Source of the DNA: Paraburkholderia aspalathi
Lineage (GTDB): Bacteria > Pseudomonadota > Gammaproteobacteria > Burkholderiales > Burkholderiaceae
Assembly: GCF_900116445.1 (NCBI RefSeq)
Contig: NZ_FPBH01000014.1
Coordinates: 62,001 to 126,000, forward strand
DNA: 64,000 nt
Direction of reading: 5' to 3'
Of this stretch, positions 53,207 to 63,956 are shown one piece after another. Position 1 is the stretch's first letter; every line of letters starts with the position of its first letter. The position numbers were made by a program, and so were the translations under genes. A model generated the notes under the pieces. That model did not search any database. It worked only from the letters and a program-made list of their open reading frames with translations, and was not told the origin of the DNA.

Positions 53207-53226
53207 ATCAATTGAAATGAATTGAT
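53207..53226. promoter_or_regulatory. inverted repeat between CitMHS and LysR genes
   Basis: ATCAATT (53207-53213), 6 bp, AATTGAT (53220-53226): a perfect 7-bp repeat with the T-N11-A frame of LysR sites. It is 20 bp upstream of the LysR start and 60-80 bp upstream of the CitMHS start, fitting self-repression plus activation of the carrier operon. Confidence 0.6.
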
Positions 53227-53246
53227 CGCAGCTATTACAAACCATC

Positions 53247-54158
53247 ATGGATCTGAACCTTCGAGACATTCGCGCGTTTATCGCCGTGGCGCAAACCGGC
53301 AGTTTCACGCGCGCGGCCACGCGCCTGCATCTCTCTCAACCGGCCTTGACGGTGCAAATACGACGCCTCGAGGAGACGGTCGGACTGCGCCTGTTCGATC
53401 GCAACAGCCGCAACGTCGCACTCACGCCGACCGGCCGCGAACTGTTGCCGCTCCTGCAAAAGTCCCTGCATGACATGGAGCACGTGCTGATCGACGCGCG
53501 TGCGCTCGGTGAGGGCTCGAGCGGCACGGTCCGGATCGCGTGCTTGCCTACTTTCGCGGCGAGCGTATTGCCGGAACTCGTGCAGGACGTGAAGAAGACC
53601 GTGCCGCGCGTGAGCTTTCATGTGCGCGACGTGGTCGCCAGCATGGTCAACACACTGGTGCGCAACGAGGAAGTGGATATCGGCCTGACCGGCGGCGAAC
53701 TGGGCGACGCCAGCTTCGAGGTGCTGCATGCGGGCATCGACCGGTTGGTGGCGGTATTTCCGAAGCGCCATGCGCTGGCGCGCCGCAAGCGCATCACGCT
53801 GGCCGACCTTGCCAGTGTCCCGCTCGTGCTCACCGCACAGGGCACGAGCGTGCGGGCGGTAGTCGACAGCGCGTTTGCCGACGCGCAGGCCATGCCGGAG
53901 ATCGCGTGCGAGCCGACCTACATGATGAGTGCGGTCGCAATGGTCCGCGCGGGGCTCGGTGTGACCATCCTGCCGGCGTCGGCCCGCGAGGTCAGAGCGG
54001 AACCTGAACTGATCGTCCGACCCATCGACGATCCCGCGTTCACCCGCCCTATCGCCCTTATCAAGAAGCGCGGCAGGACCCTGCCGCCTGTCACGGAAAC
54101 CTTCGTTGCGGTGCTGATCGAAAAGCTCGGCAGGATTGAAGTGGGCGGCCAGGCTTGA
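53247..54158 (+). CDS. LysR-family regulator of the CitMHS/AtuA operon
   Basis: The protein has 303 residues. Winged HTH with DIRAFIAVAQTGSFTRAATRLHLSQPALTVQIRRLEETVGLRLFDRNSRNVALT. Effector domain with GTVRIACLPTFAASVLPELVQD, VDIGLTGGELGD, PLVLTAQGTSVRAVVD and GLGVTILPASAREV, close to CysB/CitR-like members that sense small carboxylates. Divergent from the CitMHS gene; a good inverted repeat sits between them. Confidence 0.94.
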   Translation: MDLNLRDIRAFIAVAQTGSFTRAATRLHLSQPALTVQIRRLEETVGLRLFDRNSRNVALTPTGRELLPLLQKSLHDMEHVLIDARALGEGSSGTVRIACLPTFAASVLPELVQDVKKTVPRVSFHVRDVVASMVNTLVRNEEVDIGLTGGELGDASFEVLHAGIDRLVAVFPKRHALARRKRITLADLASVPLVLTAQGTSVRAVVDSAFADAQAMPEIACEPTYMMSAVAMVRAGLGVTILPASAREVRAEPELIVRPIDDPAFTRPIALIKKRGRTLPPVTETFVAVLIEKLGRIEVGGQA

Positions 54159-54508
54159 GATTACGCGTATTCAATGATTCAATCGACAACGCAACCAGAC
54201 AGAGACAAAGTCTAGCGCCGCATGCCGGATAAAGCGGCCACACTGGGGAGTCAGGCACGTGTCGAAAGGACAGGTTCTTACCTTGCGCTACCGGTTGGGC
54301 AGACGGCTAGCCGGGATCCGAATATCAGCGCGGCGTGGTCACGCAGGCCATTGATTATCTATCGCGCATTATCTTTCAATTTCAAATAGAACCCGATTCG
54401 CCTCGCTATTCATCTGATTTAATCAAAGAGCAGCGCGCTAGTATTTACATCGCGTGGGCGCGAGGAAACGTTCGCGCGTATTTTCCAAAAAACGTCGAAA
54501 ACCAAAAA
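54159..54508. other. 350-bp intergenic region before DUF2844
   Basis: No convincing gene. GC falls from about 54330 on, as expected of a promoter zone. The DUF2844 frame is open back to 54335 but that part reads like non-coding DNA. I cannot fix promoter boxes. Confidence 0.5.
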
Positions 54509-55015
54509 ATGATAATCAGCCAATTTCGAATGCTCGTGGTGGCTGCGGCCTCGGTCGCCACGATTGCTCCGGCGTATGCAGGGTTAGGCGGCGCACCGAC
54601 CTACCCCGTGACCGCCAGCAGTACCAGCGCAGGGGCGGCCAGCCAGGGCGGCAGCGCAGTGGCCCGCTTTGCCGCCAGCGGCAATGCAGCTTCGTCCACT
54701 TACACCGTGAGTCAGACCACGCTTGCATCGGGCACGGTCGTGAACGAGTACATCACGGCAGGCAACACCGTGTTCGCGTTGAGCTGGGAAGGCCCTACCA
54801 TGCCGCCGCTCAACACGCTGCTCGCCACTTACTTCCCGTCTTACGTGCAGGGACTCACTGACGCGCACGCAGCGCAAGGCGGCGGCTATGGCTCAGCGGT
54901 CGTGCGTCAGTCGGCTCTGGTCGTTGAAACGGGCGGCCATATGGGCGCCTTCGCGGGTCGAGCCTATCTGCCGCAAGCGTTGCCGCAAGGCGTTAGCGCT
55001 GACGACATCAAGTAA
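54509..55015 (+). CDS. exported DUF2844 protein
   Basis: The protein has 168 residues from the ATG at 54509. Signal peptide 1-24 (FRMLVVAAASVATIAPAYAGLGG). The mature part has the DUF2844 features: AGLGGAPTYP right after cleavage, a YTVSQTTLASGTVVNEYITAGNTVFALSWEGP core, and the C-terminal QSALVVETGGHMGAFAGRAYLP. The family is found next to DUF3443 in Burkholderia-type genomes, as here (29-bp gap). Function unknown. No Shine-Dalgarno is evident; a second ATG six codons in is possible. Confidence 0.88.
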   Translation: MIISQFRMLVVAAASVATIAPAYAGLGGAPTYPVTASSTSAGAASQGGSAVARFAASGNAASSTYTVSQTTLASGTVVNEYITAGNTVFALSWEGPTMPPLNTLLATYFPSYVQGLTDAHAAQGGGYGSAVVRQSALVVETGGHMGAFAGRAYLPQALPQGVSADDIK

Positions 55016-55044
55016 GTCTTTAAAAATCAATCGAGAGAATAAAA

Positions 55045-56346
55045 GTGCGCAAAATCGCATGGATCATTGCCGCAGCGCTCGGCCTGAGTCTGGCTGGCTG
55101 CGGTGGCGGTAGCGGGGGCAGCAACAGTGGAACCAACAGCAACACATCGATAAACGCACCAGGGGGTTCGCCGGCGACACCGAGTGGAACGAGTTCGTCG
55201 TCCAACGTCCTCGCGGTGGACGCTTCGGCGGTGCCTACTGCGGTCGGTCCTGGCAATACGATGGCCGTGACGGTCAGCAAAACGGGCATCCACAATCAGC
55301 CCATGGTCAGCGTCACGATCTGCGCCCCAGGATCTAGCGCCGGCACCAACTGCGCGACGATCCCGAACGTGATCGTCGATACCGAATCGTTCGGGCTGCG
55401 CCTGGTTCGCTCAGCGATTCCGGCCGCCACCTTCAGCGCGCTGACAGCCGAAACCGCCCAGTCGGGAGGTCTCCCGCTCGCCGAATGCGCATTGTTCGGC
55501 AGCGGCTATGCATGGGGTTCCGTCCATCTTGCGGACATTGCGATGTCGGGTGAGGTTGCCTCGAGCGTACCGATCCACGTGATCGGCGATTCGGACCTGA
55601 CCGTGGCCGCGCCGACCGAGTGCCAGGTTGGCCGCTCACTGACCACCACGACAGATCTCGGCGCAAACGGCATTCTCGGCATCGGTGTGAGCCCGAATGA
55701 CTGCGGCTCGGCATGTGCGAATGCGGCGGTGTCGACGTTCTACTACACCAACGCGGGCGTGGGCACCTCGGTGCCCGTAAGCGGACAGATCACCAATCCG
55801 GTCACCAAGTTCGCGCTGGATAACAACGGTGTCATTCTGGAGATGGCGCAGGTTTCCGACAGCGGCAGCGCGACGGCTCAGGGCACGCTGGTGTTCGGAA
55901 TCGACACGCAGACCAATAATACGTTGTCAGGCACGGGCGCCACGCTGATCAGGACGAACGGGAACGGCGACTTCGCGTCGACCTACGGTGGCTCGACGCT
56001 GACGAAGACGTTCTTCGATTCCGGATCGACGGTGCTGTTCTTCCCTGACTTGACGATCCCGGTTGATAGCGCGACCGGCTACTACATCCCGACGGCCACG
56101 GTTGGGCGGACGTCGACGCTGGTGGCAACCAGTCCGGCGAGTGTCTCACTCGGCTTCAATATCGCGAATGGGGCGACACTGAACGCGTCGGGGAATTCCG
56201 CGTTCAACAACCTCGGCATTTATATCTCGCGGCAGTTCGACTTTGGTATGCCGTTCTTCTACGGCCGGCACGTGTACTACGGCATTTCGGGTAAGACGTC
56301 CACGGGTGGGGGTACGGGGCCTTATGTGGCTTATGTTTCGAGTTGA
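55045..56346 (+). CDS. DUF3443 lipoprotein, possible pepsin-fold protein
   Basis: The protein has 433 residues; GTG start at 55045. Lipobox LSLAGC with Cys19, followed by a Gly/Ser/Asn-rich tether to about residue 60. The DUF3443 body has two motifs of the aspartic-protease type: IVDTESFGLRLV with Asp112 and FFDSGSTVLFFPD with Asp325, 213 residues apart (183 in pepsin). It ends with GIYISRQFDFGMPFFYGRHVYYGI, which resembles the last strand-helix of pepsin-like proteins. Whether it cleaves peptides is not shown. Cotranscribed with the DUF2844 gene; a strong terminator follows. Confidence 0.88.
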   Translation: MRKIAWIIAAALGLSLAGCGGGSGGSNSGTNSNTSINAPGGSPATPSGTSSSSNVLAVDASAVPTAVGPGNTMAVTVSKTGIHNQPMVSVTICAPGSSAGTNCATIPNVIVDTESFGLRLVRSAIPAATFSALTAETAQSGGLPLAECALFGSGYAWGSVHLADIAMSGEVASSVPIHVIGDSDLTVAAPTECQVGRSLTTTTDLGANGILGIGVSPNDCGSACANAAVSTFYYTNAGVGTSVPVSGQITNPVTKFALDNNGVILEMAQVSDSGSATAQGTLVFGIDTQTNNTLSGTGATLIRTNGNGDFASTYGGSTLTKTFFDSGSTVLFFPDLTIPVDSATGYYIPTATVGRTSTLVATSPASVSLGFNIANGATLNASGNSAFNNLGIYISRQFDFGMPFFYGRHVYYGISGKTSTGGGTGPYVAYVSS

Positions 56347-56362
56347 GGGGTAGTGGTTCTGT

Positions 56363-56396
56363 AAACAAGCCCGGCCTGTGCGCCGGGTTTGTTTTT
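56363..56396 (+). terminator. intrinsic terminator of the DUF2844-DUF3443 operon
   Basis: Stem with CCCGGC (56370-56375) and GCCGGG (56382-56387) extended outward by AAACAA/TTGTTT, 6-nt loop, ending in a T-run (56392-56396). It begins 17 bp after the DUF3443 stop. Confidence 0.85.
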
Positions 56397-56563
56397 AGTA
56401 GCGTCGATCGTGTTGATGCCGGTCGTATTTCCCGCGCCGAGGAGAGAAGTCGCGCCACCCACCGTCCAGGCGCGAAAATTCGTAGCTTTGTTGATTTTCT
56501 GGTGGCGGCGCCGACAACCTGGGGGATCCTTGCATTACTGAGCTCACCAGGAAGGCACCCCTC

Positions 56564-57370
56564 ATGCAATCCCACGACGACGACCTCACCCATTTCGCAG
56601 CCCACGGCGCAGCCCCGCTGCCTGTCCCGAACGACCACGGCTACGTCGAGCACGATGGCGCTCGAATCTGGTACGCGTCATATGGAACAGGCAAACCGGT
56701 GATCCTGCTGCACGGCGGCCTGGGGCACAGCGGCAACTGGGGCTATCAGGTCCCTGCGCTGGTCGGCTCGGGGCATCGCGTGATAGTCATCGACAGCCGC
56801 GGCCATGGCCGCAGCACCCGCGACGCGCGTCCCTATATGTATGAGCTGATGGCCTCCGACGTGCTGGCCGTGATGGACACACTGCAGCTCGACCGCGCCG
56901 CGATAGCCGGTTGGAGCGACGGCGCGTGCGTCGCCCTGGTGCTGGGCCGCCAGGTCCCCGAGCGGGTTGCAGGCGTGTTTTTCTTCGGCTGCAACATGGA
57001 CCCGAGCGGGACGAAGGAATTCGTGCCGACGCCGATCATCGATCGCTGCTTCGGACGGCATGCCAAAGACTACGCGCAACTCTCGGCAACGCCGGACGAC
57101 TTCGACGCATTTGTCGGCGCGGTCAGCGAAATGATGAGAACCCAGCCCAACTACTCCGCGCGCGGTCTGGCCGGAATTCGAGTGCCGGTTGCGATCGTCC
57201 AGAGCGAGCACGACGAATTCATCAAGCCGGAACACGCCGACTACCTCGCCCGCACCATTCCCGGCGCGAAGTTGATTCTTTTGCCTGGCGTGAGCCATTT
57301 CGCCCCGCTGCAACGGCCGGACGAATTCAACCGCGTGTTGTTGGCGTTCCTAGGCCAGGTTCTTTCCTGA
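56564..57370 (+). CDS. alpha/beta hydrolase
   Basis: The protein has 268 residues; AGGAAGG before the ATG. Cytoplasmic. VILLHGGLGHSGNWGYQVP (oxyanion loop), VIVIDSRGHGRSTRD, nucleophile elbow GWSDGA with Ser118, Asp in QSEHDEFIKPEHAD and His in LPGVSHFAPL: a complete Ser-Asp-His triad. It resembles C-C bond or ester hydrolases of the BioH/MenH-like group. Stands alone after the terminator of the previous operon; the substrate is unknown. Confidence 0.9.
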   Translation: MQSHDDDLTHFAAHGAAPLPVPNDHGYVEHDGARIWYASYGTGKPVILLHGGLGHSGNWGYQVPALVGSGHRVIVIDSRGHGRSTRDARPYMYELMASDVLAVMDTLQLDRAAIAGWSDGACVALVLGRQVPERVAGVFFFGCNMDPSGTKEFVPTPIIDRCFGRHAKDYAQLSATPDDFDAFVGAVSEMMRTQPNYSARGLAGIRVPVAIVQSEHDEFIKPEHADYLARTIPGAKLILLPGVSHFAPLQRPDEFNRVLLAFLGQVLS

Positions 57371-57767
57371 ACAGAACGCTCACGGGCGAAGCCGCGCTCC
57401 GCCCTGAATGCACCCCGCCCCACTATTTGGCCGATCCGCCAAAATTTCACGATGTGGAACGAGTCCTTGCTTCGTAAAAAATCGTGGTGCGTGGCACAAA
57501 TTCGCCATTTCGCAATGCCGCCCCACGTTGCACATCGCAAAATGACGACGACAAGCCTTTATTTTTAAACGATATTTTTTGATCGAATGAACTGTCTAAC
57601 AGCCCCTTGCGCCGAGACCCGCTGACGTAGACTCTTTTACAAGAGCCGGCGCTTCATGTGGTGCAGCGAAATAGACGGGACGAAAACGCAGTCGCAGTAT
57701 GTCCTACGCTCCATGCATGAAGCCATCGCGGCACAGCGGTTTTTAAATGGCAATTGGGAGACTAAAA
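57371..57767. other. 397-bp intergenic region, partly AT-rich
   Basis: No gene seen. Contains an AT-rich tract (about 57555-57595), a likely promoter zone for the small gene at 57768, and a weak stem CTCTT/AAGAG near 57633-57646. Overlapping short frames have no coding character. Confidence 0.5.
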
Positions 57768-57995
57768 ATGAAAGGCTTTCGCTTTGGATCGACCCAGGGA
57801 GCGTTCTACATTTTGCCGGGCCAGGGCGGTTGGGAGGCAACCTACGGCAACGAGACGCTCGGTGAATTTTCCAGCCCGCAACAGGCAGCCGATGAAGTCG
57901 CACGCGGCCTGACCTGCCCGCAGTTGACCGAAGTCGACACGTCGACGCTCGAAATTCCAGAAAAACTCAGCGATTGGGAAATCGTTCACGTGTGA
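57768..57995 (+). CDS. small conserved hypothetical protein, 75 residues
   Basis: I take the ATG at 57768, which has GGGAG upstream, over one 21 bp earlier. The sequence (MKGFRFGSTQGAFYILPGQGGWEATYGNETLGEFSS as separate beta-like segments, then PQQAADEVARGL and a Glu/Asp-rich tail) looks like a small soluble alpha/beta protein; no domain recognised. It is followed by an excellent terminator and preceded by an AT-rich region, so it is an independent short gene. Confidence 0.7.
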   Translation: MKGFRFGSTQGAFYILPGQGGWEATYGNETLGEFSSPQQAADEVARGLTCPQLTEVDTSTLEIPEKLSDWEIVHV

Positions 57996-58034
57996 GGGCC
58001 AGGCATGACCGCCACCCACGTAAGCGTAGAAACG

Positions 58035-58070
58035 ACGATGGCGCTCCTCGGGAGCGCCATCGTTTTGTTT
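58035..58070 (+). terminator. strong terminator between the small gene and isocitrate dehydrogenase
   Basis: ACGATGGCGCTCC (58035-58047) and GGAGCGCCATCGT (58051-58063) form a perfect 13-bp stem with a 3-nt loop, followed by TTTT-G-TTT. It ends the small plus-strand gene and may also serve the convergent minus-strand gene. Confidence 0.88.
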
Positions 58071-58157
58071 GCTGCTTACTTCAGTGCCTGCTTCGGTACT
58101 TTCAGGAACGGCCTAAGTACCTCATTCGGCACGCCACTCAGCACGTCGTTCCAACCA

Positions 58158-60386
<2,229 letters not shown>

Positions 60387-60793
60387 GTTTGATGCTTTGC
60401 TAGGTGAAGTGTTAGACAGAGCGTTGGTGGCGCTGAGCCACGAGGTGGCGACAGAGCAGCAAGAACGCAGCGCGACCCACGGCACTACTTTTTACGGCAC
60501 GGACGTGAGTATATGCGTGTTTTCCAGTACTCGCTGCTAAACAAACATGCCGCCGTGACGCCCCACAGAGGGGCAAGCCCCGCCAGATAAGGCTTTTAGC
60601 CGATTGCCCTATGTCTTAAGACAGATGTCTTATAGATGACTTACCGTTTGAAATTAACGATTGTGAATGCGAATCAGATGCATTAACATTCGTAAGCTTT
60701 GTAGGTTGAACCGTCCGCTTAATCACCACTCGCTCGACCGACGCCATCCCGCACTTTTTGGTGCGCGGCGTCGTGCTGCCTAATTCAAACAAC
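60387..60793. promoter_or_regulatory. divergent control region between isocitrate dehydrogenase and TonB receptor genes
   Basis: 407 bp, no gene. A perfect palindrome TGTCTTAAGACA (60612-60623) is followed two bases later by a half copy TGTCTTA (60626-60632). An imperfect repeat AATGC (60666-60670) / GCATT (60680-60684) is a weak Fur-box-like candidate upstream of the receptor. Open frames of the two genes run into the region but lack coding character there. Confidence 0.45.
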
Positions 60794-62983
60794 ATGCAGA
60801 ATTCATTTGTCGCGGCACGCCCTGCGCGCCCAAGCTTTTTACGCGGCCACCGCCGTACCCCGTCTTTGCTCAGTGCAGGGCTCCTCGTCAGCGTCGGCTT
60901 ATCGTTATCTACTTTGTCATCCTCGGGATGGGCGCAAGTCGCGGCAAGCGATACGGCCGCCACCCTGCCCGCCGTGAGTGTGTCGGCCACGAAAGACACA
61001 ACCGCGGCGCAGTCCGATACTGTCAGCGCCGGCGCGCTAGGTTCACGCAAACAGGTGGACACGCCGTTTTCGACGCGCGTAGTCACGAGCGACGAAGCGC
61101 AAGACCTGATGGCGGCAACCGCCAACGATCTGTTCAAGTACGACCCGGCGGTATCGGCCATCAGCGAAAACGGGATCAGCGAAAACTCCATGTTCACCGT
61201 GCGCGGCATGCCGATCGACACGCTGAACAGCATCAAGGTGGATGGCCAGACCTTCCCCTCGTGGGACACCGATCTCTCGCTCGAACCATTCGAGCAGGTC
61301 GAATTGCTCAAGGGTCTGTCCGGTTTCATGTACGGCTTCGGTTCGCCGGGCGGCATCGTCAACTACGTGCTGAAGCGCCCGACCGACGATCCCTACCGCA
61401 GCATCTCGATCGGCTACAAATCGGCTGGCGTGTTCAGCGAGGCGGTCGATCTGGGTGGCCGCTTTGGCAATGACAATCGCTTCGGCTACCGCCTGAACCT
61501 CGTCAACGAAGACGGCAATACTGCTGAGGACCACGGCCACATCCGCCGCAAGGTGGCCTCGCTTGCGTTCGACTTCCGCATTACGCCAGACCTGACCTTT
61601 ACCGCCGACGCCTTCTATCAGAAGCGCAAAACCAACGGCACGCTATTCGGCCTGATGTTCGGCAGCGGACTCAGTATTCCCGACGCAAGCACCGTCACCC
61701 ACGCGCTGACGCAACCGCAGAATTACTACCAGACCGAGATGGCCTCGTTCGGCACGGGCCTGGATTACCGCCTCTCCGAGAACTGGCACACGAGCGTGAA
61801 GTACCGCTTCGCGAAGGAAAACCGCACCAATTCGGACAGCTTCCTGTATGTCACCGATAGCGCGGGTAACTACTCGAACACGCTCTATGCAGCGATGACG
61901 CGTTACTTCTATCAGAACGTCGACGCGATGGTGCAGGGTAAATTCAACACCGGCAGCATCAAGCACGACGTCGTGGTCGGCGCGGGTTTCCAGACGCAAA
62001 CCAGCGAGTACAGCAACAGCGAAGGCTGGAATAGCGGCTACTTCCTCGGCAACGGCAATCTGTACAACAGCACGCTGTTGACCAACGATGAAGTCAGCAT
62101 CGGCTCGGATCTGTATCGTCAGCAGCGCACCACGCAGGCTGCCGTGTACGCGAGCGATACGGTGCAGCTCACGTCGCGTCTGTCCGCTCTGGTCGGCGTG
62201 CGTTATACGCAATACCGCGAGCACGTGTACAACACGAGCGGCGCCGTCTCGTCACAGTACAGCGCGGATCCGGTCACGCCGACCTTCGCGCTGATGTTCA
62301 AGACCGACCCGTATTCGACGGTGTACGCGAGCTATGTCGAATCGTTGGAACAGGGTGGCGCGGCATCGAACACCAACCTCAATTACCCGGACACGTTCGG
62401 CCCGCTGAAGAGCAAGCAGTACGAAGTCGGCTTCAAGACGGACCACAGCAAGTGGGGCGCCAATCTTGCGCTGTTCCGTGTCGATCAGGGCTACAACTAT
62501 ACGAACTCGGCCAACATCTTCGTGCAGGACGGCACGAAGCGCTATACCGGCGTCGACGCGAGCGGCTGGCTTGCGCTGACGAGCGAATGGCGCGTGATGG
62601 GCGGCGTGATGTGGCTCGACGCAAAGGCGGTCGATGTGGACGACGCCAGCGTCGAAGGCAAGCGCGTGTATGGCGCGCCGAGATTCACCGTGACCGGCCG
62701 GATCGAATACAACCCGTCGTATCTGCGTCCGTTGACGCTGGCGTTCGGCGGCAAGTACGTCGGCAACCAGGCGGTCGACGCGGCCAACACGCAGTTCGTG
62801 CCGGCTTATGTCACGTACGATCTGAGTGGCCGCTACGAGACGAAAATCGCCGGCAAGGATGTGACGTTCCGTGCGGGGATCAACAATCTATTCAATCGCC
62901 GCTACTGGACCACGGCGTGGGGCTATTACGTGGCGCCTTCGCCGACACGAACTGCCGTGGCGAGCGCTACGTTGCAGTTCTAA
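60794..62983 (+). CDS. TonB-dependent siderophore receptor
   Basis: The protein has 729 residues from the ATG at 60794. A TTG at 60758 is open too, but the signal peptide fits the ATG: basic N-region, then LLSAGLLVSVGLSLSTLSSSGWAQ. TonB box region LPAVSVSAT; plug domain with VDTPFSTRVVTSDEAQDLMAATANDLFKYDPAV, SMFTVRGMPID, FEQVELLKGLSGFMYGFGSPGGIVNYVLKRP; then a 22-strand-type barrel ending in aromatic Phe (ATLQF). This is the FhuA/FecA-like class for ferric siderophores. No biosynthesis genes nearby, so probably a foreign siderophore. The LysR gene at 63039 is convergent. Confidence 0.92.
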   Translation: MQNSFVAARPARPSFLRGHRRTPSLLSAGLLVSVGLSLSTLSSSGWAQVAASDTAATLPAVSVSATKDTTAAQSDTVSAGALGSRKQVDTPFSTRVVTSDEAQDLMAATANDLFKYDPAVSAISENGISENSMFTVRGMPIDTLNSIKVDGQTFPSWDTDLSLEPFEQVELLKGLSGFMYGFGSPGGIVNYVLKRPTDDPYRSISIGYKSAGVFSEAVDLGGRFGNDNRFGYRLNLVNEDGNTAEDHGHIRRKVASLAFDFRITPDLTFTADAFYQKRKTNGTLFGLMFGSGLSIPDASTVTHALTQPQNYYQTEMASFGTGLDYRLSENWHTSVKYRFAKENRTNSDSFLYVTDSAGNYSNTLYAAMTRYFYQNVDAMVQGKFNTGSIKHDVVVGAGFQTQTSEYSNSEGWNSGYFLGNGNLYNSTLLTNDEVSIGSDLYRQQRTTQAAVYASDTVQLTSRLSALVGVRYTQYREHVYNTSGAVSSQYSADPVTPTFALMFKTDPYSTVYASYVESLEQGGAASNTNLNYPDTFGPLKSKQYEVGFKTDHSKWGANLALFRVDQGYNYTNSANIFVQDGTKRYTGVDASGWLALTSEWRVMGGVMWLDAKAVDVDDASVEGKRVYGAPRFTVTGRIEYNPSYLRPLTLAFGGKYVGNQAVDAANTQFVPAYVTYDLSGRYETKIAGKDVTFRAGINNLFNRRYWTTAWGYYVAPSPTRTAVASATLQF

Positions 62984-63038
62984 GCAATACGTAGCAACGG
63001 AAGCGCGCCCACCGTAGCAGCGGGGGCACGCCTCCTCA

Positions 63039-63956
63039 TCAGTTCGCTGGGGGCGCTCCAAGCATCCCAGGAATCTCGGCAACGAGCGCATCAATCGCGC
63101 AGCGCGTCTTCAACGCGAGATACCGGCTCTTCGGCCACACGACGTTGATCTCCTGTGAAGGTCGAAAACAGTTCTCCATCACGGTCTGCAACTGACCTGT
63201 TGCCTCAAAACGCGTGAGCAGCCAGCTTGGTAGCCACGCCAGCCCGAAGCCCGCAATCGCGGCATCCACGATCCCCTGCATATCGTCAAAGCTAAGCTGC
63301 GGCACGACATCCGCGCGGCGGATTTGCCCATCGACATCGAGCACATTCCACGGCTCGATAACCCCGTTGCGTGAATAAGCAATGATCGTGTGCCCGTGGA
63401 ATTCAGCCACGCGGCCCGGCGTGCCGCAGCGCGCCAAGTACGCCGGCGCGGCGCCAATGCTTGCGTACTGAACACCGAGCCGCCGCGCCGCGAGACTCAC
63501 ACTATCGACCAGTGGACCAATCCGCACGACGAGATCGAAGCCCTCTTCCACGACATCCACAAAGCGGTCCGTGACCGAAATGTCGATCTTCAATTGCGGA
63601 TGCCTGCGCGCAAGCCCAAGCAGCACCGGCGCCACGCAATGATGGCCGAAGGCCTGCGGCACGCTCACCCGCAGACGTCCTTTCGGTTCGCGGCGCCCCG
63701 AGTCGAGATCGGCTTCGGCGGCCTCGAGTTCAGCCAGCGCGCGCACGCAACGGTCGTAATACGCTTGCCCGGCCTCGGTGAGACTCTGGCTGCGCGTCGT
63801 GCGATTGAGCAGACGCACGCCGAGACGCTTTTCGAGCCGAACGATGACCTTGCCGACCGCCGAGCGTGTCACGTCCATGCGCTCGGCAGCCAACGCGAAA
63901 CTGCCCGTCTCAACCACACGCACGAACGTTGTCACGCCGTCGAGAATGTCGCTCAT
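63039..63956 (-). CDS. LysR-family transcriptional regulator
   Basis: The protein has 305 residues; ATG at 63956. Winged HTH with TTFVRVVETGSFALAAERMDVTRSAVGKVIVRLEKRLGVRLLNRTTRSQSLTEAG. Effector domain with GRLRVSVPQAFGHHCVAPVL, EEGFDLVVRIG, and GIVDAAIAGFGLAWLPSWLL, the CrgA-type subgroup. Its likely target lies beyond the right edge, since it is transcribed from 63956 and its upstream side is outside the window. Confidence 0.92.
   Translation of the reverse strand: MSDILDGVTTFVRVVETGSFALAAERMDVTRSAVGKVIVRLEKRLGVRLLNRTTRSQSLTEAGQAYYDRCVRALAELEAAEADLDSGRREPKGRLRVSVPQAFGHHCVAPVLLGLARRHPQLKIDISVTDRFVDVVEEGFDLVVRIGPLVDSVSLAARRLGVQYASIGAAPAYLARCGTPGRVAEFHGHTIIAYSRNGVIEPWNVLDVDGQIRRADVVPQLSFDDMQGIVDAAIAGFGLAWLPSWLLTRFEATGQLQTVMENCFRPSQEINVVWPKSRYLALKTRCAIDALVAEIPGMLGAPPAN

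Noticed and set aside
60666..60684. Possible Fur box before the TonB receptor
   Set aside because: Only 5-bp arms match; too far from the Fur consensus to annotate as a site.
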